A stretch of 47,625 nt of DNA from Williamsia sp. (GTDB lineage: Bacteria > Actinomycetota > Actinomycetes > Mycobacteriales > Mycobacteriaceae). A model generated the notes under the pieces. That model had not been told where the DNA came from, did no database searches, and saw only the letters and a list, made by a program, of their open reading frames with translations. Where the stretch lies: assembly GCF_016462415.1 (NCBI RefSeq), contig NZ_JAEMTF010000011.1, positions 16,993 through 64,617 of the forward strand. The letters run 5' to 3'. The position numbers and the translations under genes were made by a program. Below, in pieces: positions 17,649 to 26,620 of this stretch (the first letter of the stretch is position 1; each line of letters starts with the position of its first letter).

Positions 17649-19143
17649 GGCTGGGCTCCCTCTCGCCGGCCGCGGCCGCGGCAGCGGCCGCGATCACGTG
17701 GTCGCCGTCGGCCGCGACCGCCGCGAACACCTCGCGCAGTCGGCGGTGATAGGGCGCCAGACGCCGCTGCGCGGTCGGGGTGTCCGGTGTCTGGGTTCCG
17801 ACGTAGACGCCGGAGTCGTCCCGGTTCACCCACATCGACGCGTTCGCGGTCCGCCCCTCGCCGGTGGTCTGCATGCCCCGGTCGTACACCCCGGTGCCGG
17901 CCATCGGGAACCGGCGGAAATCGATGTAGGAGAGCAACTGCGGGGTGAGGAGCACATCGCCGCTCTGGGCCCCGCCGGCCAGGAGTGCACCGAGCACGGT
18001 GTGCACCGGGACATCCGACAGCGACTTGCCGACCTCGCACCCCGCCTGGGCGGCGGACACCAGTTCGGTGAACGTCCGTGCGGGCGTGATCGGGAACGAC
18101 ACCGGGGCGAAACGGCAGAACCACCCCTGCGACAGCTCACTGCCCGCGAGGGCGCGATCGCTCAGCGCGGTGATGCCGAAATAGCTGTCGGCACCGGCCA
18201 TCTCGTGATCAACGATCGCCAGGGCCGCGATGATGCCGCCGATCATCCGGGCACCGTGTTCGCGACAGATCCGCTCGAAGGCCTCGGCGCCGGCGGCATC
18301 GAGGACGTCGAACTTGATGGGGGCGACCGGTGCGGTCTCCCCGGGGGCGAGGCCGAGGTCGAGGGGGAACTGCGGCATCCGGTTGCCGTGTCGCGCGACG
18401 ATGTCGACCCAGCCGCGCACCTCAGGCGATGTGTCGGTGAGCGTCTGCGCGCGGGCACGTTCGGCGACAACGTAGTCGAGCTGGGATCCCGCGGGTGCCG
18501 ACGTGAACGGTCCGACGTCGGTGCCGTCACGTTCGGACAGGTAGAGGTCGGCCACCTCGGCGAGGACGAGCGCCTGGGAGATGCCGTCGCTCAGAGCGTG
18601 ATCGCAGCCGTAGTACAGCGTGAAGCCGTCGGCGCGGACGACTGCTCCGGCGACGAAACCCGGCCAGCTCAGCGCGTTGGCGTTCCGGCTGAACTGCTGC
18701 TCGACGTGTTCGGAGAACCGGCGCGGCAACGGCGCCGCACCGTCGTCGGCGCTGAGGTATCCGTAGTCGTCGACCGACCCCACGGCCGTCGCCTCGAAGG
18801 CGATGTCGGACAGGGCCACCATGTGCCGGGTGACGGCCCCGTCGGTGACGTCGAACCACGACCGCAACCCGTCGTGTCGCGCGAGGAACCGGCGGAAGGC
18901 ACGCGCCAGGGCGTCGCCGTCGAACGCGCCCTCCACCTCGGTGGTGGCGGCCAGGTAGGCCTTGTGTGCATCACCCCGCGACGCCGTGGCCGACGACCCC
19001 CGCAGATGGTTCTCCTGCAGGAACGAGGCCGGTGTCGGGTGGGCGGGTGCCGAGGCGGCGGCGGTCACCGATGTGGCCGTCGCCGAGACCTCCACCAGGC
19101 GACCCCGTGCGGGCTGCCAGTGCGCGAGCATGTCGATCATCAT
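17629..19143 (-). CDS. PapA-like acyltransferase, type C2 (module 1)
   Basis: A 504-residue condensation-fold acyltransferase, the one most like mycobacterial PapA1/PapA2-type proteins. N-terminal MLAHWQPARGRLVEV and FLQENHLRG are matched in C2' (EWYPAAGELVEW, FLQRDHL). The catalytic motif is CDHALSDGIS (His182, Asp186) with the canonical Gly. ADSYFGITALSDRA and SQGWFCRFAPVSFPI correspond to the acceptor-channel region. PapA enzymes acylate trehalose in M. tuberculosis sulfolipid and acyltrehaloses, so a trehalose-like acceptor is possible. An Ala-rich stretch near the C-terminus (AAAAAAAG) is odd but in frame. It starts 5 bp after the C3 stop. Confidence 0.82.
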   Translation of the reverse strand: MMIDMLAHWQPARGRLVEVSATATSVTAAASAPAHPTPASFLQENHLRGSSATASRGDAHKAYLAATTEVEGAFDGDALARAFRRFLARHDGLRSWFDVTDGAVTRHMVALSDIAFEATAVGSVDDYGYLSADDGAAPLPRRFSEHVEQQFSRNANALSWPGFVAGAVVRADGFTLYYGCDHALSDGISQALVLAEVADLYLSERDGTDVGPFTSAPAGSQLDYVVAERARAQTLTDTSPEVRGWVDIVARHGNRMPQFPLDLGLAPGETAPVAPIKFDVLDAAGAEAFERICREHGARMIGGIIAALAIVDHEMAGADSYFGITALSDRALAGSELSQGWFCRFAPVSFPITPARTFTELVSAAQAGCEVGKSLSDVPVHTVLGALLAGGAQSGDVLLTPQLLSYIDFRRFPMAGTGVYDRGMQTTGEGRTANASMWVNRDDSGVYVGTQTPDTPTAQRRLAPYHRRLREVFAAVAADGDHVIAAAAAAAAGEREPSLARHHD

Positions 19144-19148
19144 CGCTA

Positions 19149-20597
19149 TCAGCTCGCAGCCATGAGGTCGTCGGCACGGAGGCGGACCTGATCGGCACCG
19201 GCCGCGGCGAGCCGTGCCATCACCGCCGTGAACGAGTTGAGGTAGTCGTGCACGCCTGCGGTCGCGACCGGGTTGCTCGGGAACCGCGCCGAGACCGAGA
19301 TTCCCTTGGGCGAGCGCACGATCCAGAGGTAGACCTCGTCATCGGACTCGGCCGCACCGCGCAGAGTCCGTGCACCCCATCGGGACCAGTCCTCCGCAGC
19401 GGGGATGAACCGCGCGTCGACGTAGGACACGACGAACCGGGGCACCTCCTCGACGCCGATGAGTTCGGCGATCCGTGGGTAGGGGAACTGAGCGAGATCC
19501 TTGTGCGCGGAGACCGCGCCCCCGGCCCGCGAGAGGCAGTCGTCGAACGACTCCACGCCGCGTAGGTCCATCTCGATCGGGATCATCCCGACGAACCACC
19601 CCACCGAGGACACGTACTGCGCCTGGTTGCGGGTGTGCATCGGCATCGCGAATCGGGTGATGTCCGAGCCGGCGACCGTCCGTGTGGTCAGGGCGAGCGC
19701 GGCGAGCACAGCGGACTGCATGGAGTGCCCGGACTCGCGGGCGCGTCGATTGATCGCGTCGGACTGCGCGGCCGACAGGACCCAGGACGACGTGCCGCTC
19801 TGGTGGCGGCGGTGCGATGAACTCGGGCCCGTCACCGGCAGCGGGAACGCGGGGAACCGCCCGCCGTCCCGCGCGAGGAAGCGACTCCACACGTCGACCG
19901 CCCGGTGTTCGGCGTCGAGGGCCTGACCGACCGCGCGCTCGTCCACGCTGAAATCGAGATGGCTGCCCGCCGTGGGGAGTTCGAGGTCACGTCCGGCCAG
20001 TTCGGACTCGTAGATGCGCTGGATCTCACCGATCGCCAACAGCATGGAGTAGGCGTCCATCACCGAGTGGTCGGCGCCGAAGACCAGGACGAAGGAGTCC
20101 TCGTCGTGGTCGGGCTGCGCGATCGTGACCGCCAGGCAGTGCGGCCAGCGAAGCGGGGAGAGTGCTTCGAAAAGCTCGACGAGGTGTTCGTGCACCCGTG
20201 TGCCGGTGCGCATCTGGCCGATGGGCGTCCCGGTCACCTCGACGTCGGAGGTCGACCGGCGGCACAGGCGGACACCGTCGTCGTCGCTTGTCTCGGTGAC
20301 CGTGGTCCGGAAGACCTCGTGCCTGCGCATCCACGCCGTGAGGGTGCGGGCGACCGCGTCGGGGTCGTAGCGGTGCGGGATCTCGAAAGCCGCGCCCAGC
20401 CAGGACCCCTGATGGTGCCCGTCCTCGGACGCCGCCGGTGGGTGGCACGTGCTGCCGCGGCCGCAGTAGTCCTCGTGCAGGTAGCTCAGTGGCCGGGTGT
20501 CGTGCACCCAGGTCTTCTCGTCGTCGACGAGTCGTGGAGTCCACTCCGTCAGATGTCCAGCCGGTAGGGGGTAGTCGGCCAATTCGGTGAATTCCAC
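19149..20597 (-). CDS. PapA-like acyltransferase, type C3 (module 1)
   Basis: First gene of the module 1 triad, 482 residues from a GTG at 20597 preceded by AAAGG. This start was chosen because VEFTELADYPLPAG aligns residue for residue with MEYTELADYPLPAG of C3'; an open frame continues 69 codons upstream without homology. The active site is ADHSVMDAYS (His177, Asp181), again with Ala after Asp, as in C3' (ADHTVMDAYT). Other shared blocks are SPLRWPHCLAVTI, RFAMPMHTRNQAQYVSSVGWFVGMIPI and RFVVSYVDARFI. The role is probably acyl transfer to a glycolipid core; the substrate is unknown. Confidence 0.8.
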   Translation of the reverse strand: MEFTELADYPLPAGHLTEWTPRLVDDEKTWVHDTRPLSYLHEDYCGRGSTCHPPAASEDGHHQGSWLGAAFEIPHRYDPDAVARTLTAWMRRHEVFRTTVTETSDDDGVRLCRRSTSDVEVTGTPIGQMRTGTRVHEHLVELFEALSPLRWPHCLAVTIAQPDHDEDSFVLVFGADHSVMDAYSMLLAIGEIQRIYESELAGRDLELPTAGSHLDFSVDERAVGQALDAEHRAVDVWSRFLARDGGRFPAFPLPVTGPSSSHRRHQSGTSSWVLSAAQSDAINRRARESGHSMQSAVLAALALTTRTVAGSDITRFAMPMHTRNQAQYVSSVGWFVGMIPIEMDLRGVESFDDCLSRAGGAVSAHKDLAQFPYPRIAELIGVEEVPRFVVSYVDARFIPAAEDWSRWGARTLRGAAESDDEVYLWIVRSPKGISVSARFPSNPVATAGVHDYLNSFTAVMARLAAAGADQVRLRADDLMAAS

Positions 20598-21148
20598 TTC
20601 AGCCTTTCCGATTTCGCGCCGATGGTGGGCCCGGGCACGAACGACGCGCGCCGGAGGTGTGGTTGCGGTCGATCCCGGCAACGTTGCCGGACCCGTCGGA
20701 TGCCCCGCTCTTTCGGAGATGACCGATTCGGGGAGTAGACAAATGGTAGGCAGACCGGGCCGATGTTGTTTACCTTGGTAACGAGTGTTCTTCATCACTG
20801 ACATCGTCGGCGAGCCGTACCGCGACGGCCGCGACGTCGCGGTCCACGGACGAAGTGTTGAGCGACAACAGTATTCGACGGTTGGTGAGCCTTGTCACCG
20901 ATTGTGTCTGCGGTGTGGCGACATCGGAAAACGCGCTCCCTTTGAGTCGTCGAGATCGCATCCAGGTTACGGCCGCGTGACATTGCGCCGTACAACCGAA
21001 CAAGTGCGCCCGGGGTGACGCACTCCGGGTCGCGACGCCGTTCCGACTCGGCTGATCGGCCCCTAGACTCGGCCCAGATCGCGGACACCACAGAGGATCT
21101 GACGGCGACACGCGACGATGTCGCGACGAATCGATCGAGGGGACAGAC
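20598..21148. promoter_or_regulatory. 551-bp divergent intergenic region of module 1 with operator-like site
   Basis: No gene is supported in this stretch; open frames here lack homology and coding bias. It separates the C3-C2-C1 operon (minus) from the ABC exporter operon (plus). It contains the inverted repeat TTACC-TT-GGTAA at 20770-20781, which looks like a binding site for a small dimeric repressor such as TetR. It also has base composition visibly lower in GC than the flanking genes around 20700-20950. No regulator gene is present in the cluster. Confidence 0.45.
21041..21069 (+). promoter_or_regulatory. Candidate promoter of the ABC exporter operon
   Basis: TTCCGA (21041-21046) and TAGACT (21064-21069), separated by 17 bp, resemble an actinobacterial housekeeping promoter (TTGACA/TANNNT). 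Transcription would begin near 21076, giving a leader of about 73 bases ending in GAGGGGACAG before the ATG at 21149. Confidence 0.35.
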
Positions 21149-22105
21149 ATGACACCGGGCGATCAGCCGGCAATCGAGACCCACGCACTGACCAAGACCT
21201 TCGGGTCGATGCGGGCGGTCGACGGGGTCGATCTCGTCGTGCCGCAGGGAACTGTGTACGCGGTGCTCGGCCCCAACGGGGCGGGCAAGACCACCACGGT
21301 GCGCATGCTCGCGACGCTGTTGCGTCCCGACGGGGGCAGTGCACGCGTCTTCGGTCGCGACGTGGTCACCGAGGCCACCGAGGTGCGATCGATGATCGGC
21401 GTCACCGGGCAGTACGCCTCGGTCGACGAAGACCTCACCGCGACCGAGAACCTGATGGTGTTCAGCCGGTTGCTGGGTCGCTCCCGCCGTCACTCGCGTG
21501 CTCGCGCGCACGACCTGCTGGAACAGTTCGGCCTACAGGAGGCCGCCTCGAAGACGTTGAAGAACTTCTCCGGCGGTATGCGACGACGTCTGGACCTCGC
21601 CGCCAGCCTGATCTCGCGTCCACCGCTGCTGTTCCTGGACGAACCGACCACCGGGCTCGACCCGCGGACACGAGCCCAGATGTGGGACACGGTGCGCCAA
21701 CTCGTCGCCGAGGGGTCGACGATCCTGCTGACCACCCAGTACCTGGAGGAGGCCGACCAACTCGCCGACCGCATCGCGGTCATCGATCGCGGGAAGGTGG
21801 TGGCCGAGGGGACGGCCGACGGTCTCAAGTCGTCGGTCGGCAGTTCGGCACTGGTGCTCACGCCGACCGACCCGACAGCCGTCACGCTCGCGTTCTCCGT
21901 CGCCGAGCGGCACGTCGGGCCCGGTGCGGTGACCACCGCCGGTGACGGCACGGTGACCGTGGCCCTGTCCGACCTGGCGGTGGTGGGCAGGGTTCTGGTC
22001 GCACTGGGCTCGGTGGGCATCGAGCTGGCCGAGGTGGACGTGGTCAAGCCCAGTCTCGACGATGTCTTCTTCTCGATCACCGGAGTCGGGGAGGACGCAG
22101 CATGA
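21149..22105 (+). CDS. ABC transporter ATP-binding protein (DrrA type)
   Basis: The ATPase of an ABC-2 exporter, 318 residues. Walker A is GPNGAGKTTT (near residue 43), Q-loop GVTGQYASVDEDLTATENL, signature NFSGGMRRRLD, Walker B LLFLDEPTTGLDPR, followed by the DrrA-type C-terminal domain ending DDVFFSITG. DrrA-like ATPases export lipids or drugs; in M. tuberculosis DrrABC moves phthiocerol dimycocerosates. The gene overlaps the permease gene by four bases (ATGA at 22102-22105). A paralogous pair lies at 36339-38302. In this neighbourhood the cargo is probably the acylated glycolipid. Confidence 0.9.
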   Translation: MTPGDQPAIETHALTKTFGSMRAVDGVDLVVPQGTVYAVLGPNGAGKTTTVRMLATLLRPDGGSARVFGRDVVTEATEVRSMIGVTGQYASVDEDLTATENLMVFSRLLGRSRRHSRARAHDLLEQFGLQEAASKTLKNFSGGMRRRLDLAASLISRPPLLFLDEPTTGLDPRTRAQMWDTVRQLVAEGSTILLTTQYLEEADQLADRIAVIDRGKVVAEGTADGLKSSVGSSALVLTPTDPTAVTLAFSVAERHVGPGAVTTAGDGTVTVALSDLAVVGRVLVALGSVGIELAEVDVVKPSLDDVFFSITGVGEDAA

Positions 22106-22917
22106 CCGCGATCTCGACGGTGGCGAACATCGACACGCGCACGCCCACCGCCCGTCAGGTGACCCCGCTCGAGGCCATCACCCAGTCGGCCACGATGGCC
22201 GGTCGGGGACTGCTCAAGATCAAGCACAACCCGCAGCATCTGTTCGACGTCATCGTCCTGCCGATCGTGTTCACCGTGATGTTCTCCAGCATCTTCGGCG
22301 GGGCGATCGCCGGTGACGTCACCGGCTATCTCCCGATCCTGATCCCGGGGGTTCTCGTGCAGGTCGCGCTCGCGGCCTCGGTCACGACCGGCGTGCAGCT
22401 ACGTGAGGACATGAACAAGGGTGTCTTCGACCGCTTCCGCTCGTTGCCCATCGCGCGTATCGCGCCACTCGCCGGTTCGCTGCTCGCCGACGTCCTGCGC
22501 TACGTGGTCGGCACCACGATCACCGTCATCGTCGGCGTCATCATGGGGTACCGACCGGCCAGCGTCGTCGGCGTCGTACTCGCGTGTGTGCTGGTCGTCG
22601 TGGTGGCATTCGCGCTCAGCTGGATCTTCGCGCTGATGGGTGTGGTCATGGAGAAGGCGTCCACGGTGCAGGGGGTGTCGATGCTGGTGCTGATGCCGTT
22701 GACGTTCATGTCCAACGCCCTGGTCCCGGTGGCCACGATGCCGGGGTGGATGCAGGCGTTCGCCGGGGTGAACCCGGTCTCGCACCTGGTCTCCGCGGTG
22801 CGGGAGATGGCCGACGGACGCTACGGGATGCAGATCGTGTGGTCGTTGCTCGGTGCGGCCGTCGTACTGATCGTGGTGGCCCCGTTGACGCTTCGGGTCT
22901 ACATGCGCCGCGCCTGA
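22102..22917 (+). CDS. ABC-2 type transporter permease (DrrB type)
   Basis: Membrane partner of the preceding ATPase, 271 residues with about six transmembrane helices. Typical ABC-2 features are the N-terminal KIKHNPQHLFDVIVLPIVF, the EDMNKGVFDRFRSLPIARIAPL coupling segment, and SNALVPVATMPGWMQAFAGVNPVSHL before the last helix. The same blocks recur in the second permease (KFKHSPQLLVDVIIVPIIY, EDIDKGMLDRFVSMPISRIAPL, SNAFVPTSTLPGW), showing common ancestry. It ends 14 bp from the converging GT2 gene. Confidence 0.9.
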   Translation: MTAISTVANIDTRTPTARQVTPLEAITQSATMAGRGLLKIKHNPQHLFDVIVLPIVFTVMFSSIFGGAIAGDVTGYLPILIPGVLVQVALAASVTTGVQLREDMNKGVFDRFRSLPIARIAPLAGSLLADVLRYVVGTTITVIVGVIMGYRPASVVGVVLACVLVVVVAFALSWIFALMGVVMEKASTVQGVSMLVLMPLTFMSNALVPVATMPGWMQAFAGVNPVSHLVSAVREMADGRYGMQIVWSLLGAAVVLIVVAPLTLRVYMRRA

Positions 22918-22936
22918 GGCGGCGGTGTCGCTCAGG
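22913..22936. terminator. Small hairpin spanning the stops of convergent permease and GT2 genes
   Basis: CCTGAG (22913-22918) pairs with CTCAGG (22931-22936) around a 12-base loop. The stem covers the permease stop codon and reaches into the 3' end of the oppositely oriented glycosyltransferase. It could terminate transcription from both sides, though it is short. Confidence 0.4.
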
Positions 22937-23816
22937 GCATGATGCGGTCGGTGGTCCGCCGCAGCAGGTGACGCGGTGCGAACGTCTGCGTCTCGGCGTC
23001 GTAGCTGCGGATGAGGATCAGCCGGGCGGAGTGCATCAGCGTCACCCACGGGACGTAGAGGGTGATCGAACCGAGCGCGAGTGCATACCGTTTGTGCAGC
23101 AGGAAGGTTCGGGGCAGGAAGCTCATGTAGCGGACGAACGAGCCGACGCTGCTCTCCATCCGACGCGGCGACACACCGACCCCGAGATGGGGCAGGAAGG
23201 CGTTGCGACCACCGATCTCGCCGACGCACAACCCCGTGTCGACGTCCTCGAAGATGTCGCGGCGCATGCTCACCGAGTCGCGGATGGCCAACCATGTGTC
23301 GCGTCGGAGCACCATGTTCGACCCGTACAACACGAAGACCGGCTTCACCTCGACCTGCTTGTCGTGTCTGCGTGCGGCGAAGGGCAGGAACGCGATCCGC
23401 TCCTTGAGCCGCGACATCGCGTCGCCGTAGGGGAGCCCGTAGGCCTCGCCGCGGCCACACAGAGCGGCCCAGTGGCAGTCGGTGTCGGCGTCGAGGAACT
23501 CGACGATGTCGGCGGCCCATCGCGGCCCGACCATGGTGTCGGAATCGATGCGGGCGATGGCCGTACCGGTCGCCGCGTCGAGACCTGCGTTGCGCGCGAA
23601 CACCAGTCCCTGTTGCTTCTCGGAGATCAACCGGATCACCGGGTACCGGTCGACGTACGTGGCGACGATGTCGACGGTCTTGTCACCGGAGTTGTTGTCC
23701 ACCACGACGATCTCGTGGATGTGATCGAGCTGGGGCAGGAGGCGATCGAGACAATCGGCGATCACGTCTTCCTCGTCATACGTGGGGATCACCACGGACA
23801 GTTGCGTCGTCGACAT
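22932..23816 (-). CDS. Family 2 glycosyltransferase (GT-A fold)
   Basis: A 294-residue GT2 enzyme. LSVVIPTYDEEDVIADCL and EIVVVDNNSGDKT form the nucleotide-binding half. RIDSDTMVGP supplies the metal-binding DxD (DSD). FEDVDTGLCVGEIGG is the acidic acceptor-site motif where the catalytic base lies. The C-terminus has hydrophobic helices (FLPRTFLLHKRYALALGSITLYVPW), suggesting membrane association and a lipid-linked acceptor. It has no counterpart in module 2. The ATG at 23816 follows GTAGGAAGAC. It probably adds a sugar to the glycolipid core on the cytoplasmic face; the sugar donor is unknown. Confidence 0.82.
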   Translation of the reverse strand: MSTTQLSVVIPTYDEEDVIADCLDRLLPQLDHIHEIVVVDNNSGDKTVDIVATYVDRYPVIRLISEKQQGLVFARNAGLDAATGTAIARIDSDTMVGPRWAADIVEFLDADTDCHWAALCGRGEAYGLPYGDAMSRLKERIAFLPFAARRHDKQVEVKPVFVLYGSNMVLRRDTWLAIRDSVSMRRDIFEDVDTGLCVGEIGGRNAFLPHLGVGVSPRRMESSVGSFVRYMSFLPRTFLLHKRYALALGSITLYVPWVTLMHSARLILIRSYDAETQTFAPRHLLRRTTDRIMP

Positions 23817-23943
23817 GTCTTCCTACCCCCGGCTCAGGCGTCGTGCGCGTGCGGCGAGAAGGTTCGCCGTGCACACGACACGTCATGACCCTAAGGGATC
23901 CCGGGCGCCGTGGCCCGGTGACGACCGGCGATCGTGGTGGCCA

Positions 23944-25212
23944 TCACCCTCCGGTCGGCAGGGCGGTCTCGATGATCTGCACGGCCGCCTCGACGGCCCG
24001 GGTCGGCTCGATGAGCCGACGGCTCAACGACTCTGCCGCGGCCCGCGACGCCGGTGCCAGGGCGGCGACGAGTGACTCGCGCAAGGATGCCGCGGTCAGT
24101 GCGGCGAGCGGACCGCTGACCCCGGCACCCGCACGCGCCACCCGCTGTCCCCACATGGGCTGATCGGCGCCCAGCCAGCACACGACGGCGGGCACCCCGG
24201 CGCGCAGACCGGCCGCGGTGGACCCGGCACCCCCGTGATGGACCGTGACCGCGCAGCGGGGCAGGACGGCGTCGTGGTCGACCGCGCCGACCACGTGGAT
24301 CCGGTCGTCGGAGACATCAGCCATGAAGTCGCTCCAGCCGGTCGCCACGAGCACACGATGTCCCTGCGTTCCGCGCACGATGGCGTCGGCGAGCCGTGCG
24401 GGATCGTCGACGGTCATGCTGCCGAACCCGACATAGACCGGCGGGTCGCCGGCATCGAGCCAGGTCAGGAGTTCGGTGGACGGCGCATCCGTCCCGACCA
24501 GGGCCCGCGTCGGCGCGGTGAGGTTGAGGAATCCAATCAGCGGGCGACCCGCGCCCCACTCGTCGGACAGCCCGGGGAACAGGCCCGGGTCGTAGGCCTG
24601 GATCTCGGGGACGCCCTGGTCGGCGATCCGACGCGCCGTGGACCTGCGCGTGGCCGGTAGATCGAGATCGGAACGCAGACGGTTCTCCCCGGCTCGGCTG
24701 GTCTGCCACAGGATCTGCTCGAGCAGTCGCCACGATGCACGGGACACCGTCGGGGGCGGGTGCAGACCCCACTGTGCGAGCGGTGAGGCCACCCCGTTGG
24801 TCCGCATGGGGCAGTAGTGGACCGGCAGGTAGGGCACACCGAGCGCCTCGGCCACGGTGAGCGAACGTTCCTGGCCGACGCTGCCCCCGATGATCGCGTC
24901 GGCGCCGACGCTGATCTCGGCGAGATCGGCCTGCGCCGCGCGACTGCCGAGGTGGGTCACCTCGGCCACGGCCCGCATGCGTACGACGGGATTGCGCGAC
25001 TTGAGGTCTCGGGTGACGAGCTCGGAACCCAACAGTGCCCTGGTGTCGGTTCCGCACGGTACGGCGTGTAGACCGGCGGCGCGGGCGAAGTCAACCAGAT
25101 TGGGTGGCACCGCCATTCGCACGGTGTGACCCCGAGCACCCAATGCGACCGCGAGCGCGACACCGGGCTGGACGTCGCCGCGGCTGCCGTTGAACGACAG
25201 GACCAGTTCCAT
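23944..25212 (-). CDS. GT1-family glycosyltransferase, module 1 (NGSRGDVQP type)
   Basis: A 422-residue UDP/TDP-sugar-dependent GT-B enzyme similar in layout to the glycosyltransferases of mycobacterial glycopeptidolipid and phenolic glycolipid loci. The N-terminal acceptor domain begins LSFNGSRGDVQPG. The C-terminal donor domain has PPVYVGFGSM, the HHGGAGST motif, and DQPMWGQRVA. ATG 25212 was chosen because it begins the conserved strand and because the minus-strand TACGGT lies exactly seven bases upstream, as for a leaderless mRNA. It is paired divergently with an acyltransferase-like gene. The paralogue at 33659-34921 shares the N-terminal GSRGDVQPG and the HHGGAG block. Confidence 0.88.
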   Translation of the reverse strand: MELVLSFNGSRGDVQPGVALAVALGARGHTVRMAVPPNLVDFARAAGLHAVPCGTDTRALLGSELVTRDLKSRNPVVRMRAVAEVTHLGSRAAQADLAEISVGADAIIGGSVGQERSLTVAEALGVPYLPVHYCPMRTNGVASPLAQWGLHPPPTVSRASWRLLEQILWQTSRAGENRLRSDLDLPATRRSTARRIADQGVPEIQAYDPGLFPGLSDEWGAGRPLIGFLNLTAPTRALVGTDAPSTELLTWLDAGDPPVYVGFGSMTVDDPARLADAIVRGTQGHRVLVATGWSDFMADVSDDRIHVVGAVDHDAVLPRCAVTVHHGGAGSTAAGLRAGVPAVVCWLGADQPMWGQRVARAGAGVSGPLAALTAASLRESLVAALAPASRAAAESLSRRLIEPTRAVEAAVQIIETALPTGG

Positions 25213-25251
25213 GGACAACACCGTAATGCGCCCGGCCCTATGCTCGAGACC
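25213..25251. promoter_or_regulatory. Compact divergent leaderless promoters of GT1 and acyltransferase A
   Basis: Only 39 bp separate the ATG at 25212 (minus) and the ATG at 25252 (plus). Minus strand: TACGGT (25225-25220), seven bases, ATG. Plus strand: TATGCT (25239-25244), seven bases, ATG. TANNNT followed by seven bases and a start codon is the typical geometry of leaderless actinobacterial genes, and neither start has a Shine-Dalgarno. The -35 regions must lie inside the opposite gene. Confidence 0.6.
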
Positions 25252-26577
25252 ATGCGGCGCCTCGAATCCCAGGACATGACTTACTGGTTCGTCAACCGTG
25301 CCTTCGACTGGTCGGTGGTGTTGCAGCTGGTGTGGACGTTCGACGAGGCGCTCGATGTCGCGGCTCTGGCGCAGATGAACGCCGAACTCGCCGCCGGTTC
25401 ACTCAACCGCCGGGTGGTGCTGCCGTCGGTGCCGATCGCCCGTCCACGGTGGTCGCACTCACCCGAGACGCCCGATGTGCTCGTCGACACGCGGCCGATC
25501 GCGCCCGACGAGATCGAGGCCTGGGCGGACGGAGAACTCGAGACCGTGCCGCTCGATCCGGTGGCAGGCTCCGCGTGGCGACTGCGCGGGGCCCCGACCG
25601 TCGACGGCGGGTTCGTCGTGTCGTTGACCGCCCTGCACCTGGTCGCCGACGGACGCGGGATGGTCGCCGCAGCGGCTTCGGCCGTGGCATCGGACGGTCC
25701 GGGCGACCCCATCCCGGTCGCCACGGGGCGGGCCCCCGTCGCCGACCTGGGCGACGTCCTCACGGTTCTGTCGCAGGCGGGTGCCGGAGTCGCCAGGGCG
25801 CTCGCCGGTGCCATCACCTCGACGACCGGCGACGACACCCCGGCGCCCCCGGCCCGCGCCGTGCGAGCGCCCATGCACGAACGGTCCCCCCTCGCCCGCA
25901 CCCGGTGGGCCATCGTGTCGGTGTCGGCGAAGGCCTGGGAGCAGGCGGCCCGGCGCCACCACGGAACGTCGAACATCTTGTTCGTCGCGGTCATCGCGGG
26001 TGCGCTGCGGGTCGCCGGGCACATCCCGGCGGACGAGCCCGTCAAGGTCGGCATACCGGTGAGCAGGCGTGTCGACGGCGACGACAGCGCGAACGCCACG
26101 GCCGGCGTCTCGGTGATGGTGCTCGACGAGGCCGCGGCGGGAGGAGACCTGACCGCGCTGCGGAGACTGTGCAAGCGCGCCTACGAACGGCTGGCCGCGG
26201 GACGCCGCCCCGCGATGATGCACCTACGGCCCCTGATGAACGTGCTCCCGGTGTCGGTGGTGGCGACGGTGGCGACCGCAGGCAACGGGATGCCCGACGT
26301 GATGACCTCCAATCTGGGTGTCTTCGGACCGGAGGTGGCCACGATCGGGGGTCAGACCGCCTCGGCGGTGGCGTTTCGGGGCGACGCCCAGGGGGTCGAC
26401 CCCGATCAGCACCACCGGTTCGGCGACGGTCTGCAGTCGTGGTCGGTGCAGGTGGGCGACACGCTCACGTTCTCGGTCGCCGCGTTCGACGAGTCCGCCT
26501 TCCCCGACGCCCCGGCGTTGCGGGCGGGGATCGCCGCCGAGCTCGACGCGTGGGGTGTCGTTCATCGCATCTGGTGA
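25252..26577 (+). CDS. Condensation/WS-DGAT-like acyltransferase A (module 1)
   Basis: A 441-residue protein related to the broad condensation/wax-ester-synthase acyltransferase superfamily. The presumed active site is LHLVADGRG (HxxxDG), and a second motif, TSNLGVFG, sits where WS/DGAT enzymes have SNxPGP. IPVSRRVDGDDSANATAGVSV is also shared with the genes at 26621 and 34926. I favour ATG 25252 over ATG 25240 because a TATGCT -10 box lies seven bases before it. It is transcribed divergently from GT1. Overall similarity to characterised enzymes is low, so acyl transfer is a fold-based inference. Confidence 0.65.
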   Translation: MRRLESQDMTYWFVNRAFDWSVVLQLVWTFDEALDVAALAQMNAELAAGSLNRRVVLPSVPIARPRWSHSPETPDVLVDTRPIAPDEIEAWADGELETVPLDPVAGSAWRLRGAPTVDGGFVVSLTALHLVADGRGMVAAAASAVASDGPGDPIPVATGRAPVADLGDVLTVLSQAGAGVARALAGAITSTTGDDTPAPPARAVRAPMHERSPLARTRWAIVSVSAKAWEQAARRHHGTSNILFVAVIAGALRVAGHIPADEPVKVGIPVSRRVDGDDSANATAGVSVMVLDEAAAGGDLTALRRLCKRAYERLAAGRRPAMMHLRPLMNVLPVSVVATVATAGNGMPDVMTSNLGVFGPEVATIGGQTASAVAFRGDAQGVDPDQHHRFGDGLQSWSVQVGDTLTFSVAAFDESAFPDAPALRAGIAAELDAWGVVHRIW

Positions 26578-26607
26578 TCTGGCGCTGCGGTGATACGCCA
26601 GGGCAAC

Positions 26608-26613
26608 TATTGT
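26608..26613 (+). promoter_or_regulatory. -10 box of a probable leaderless gene (acyltransferase B)
   Basis: TATTGT (26608-26613) is followed by exactly seven bases and the GTG at 26621. There is no Shine-Dalgarno. This is the same TANNNT-N7-start geometry as at the GT1/acyltransferase A start sites. Confidence 0.5.
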
Positions 26614-26620
26614 CGACGAC

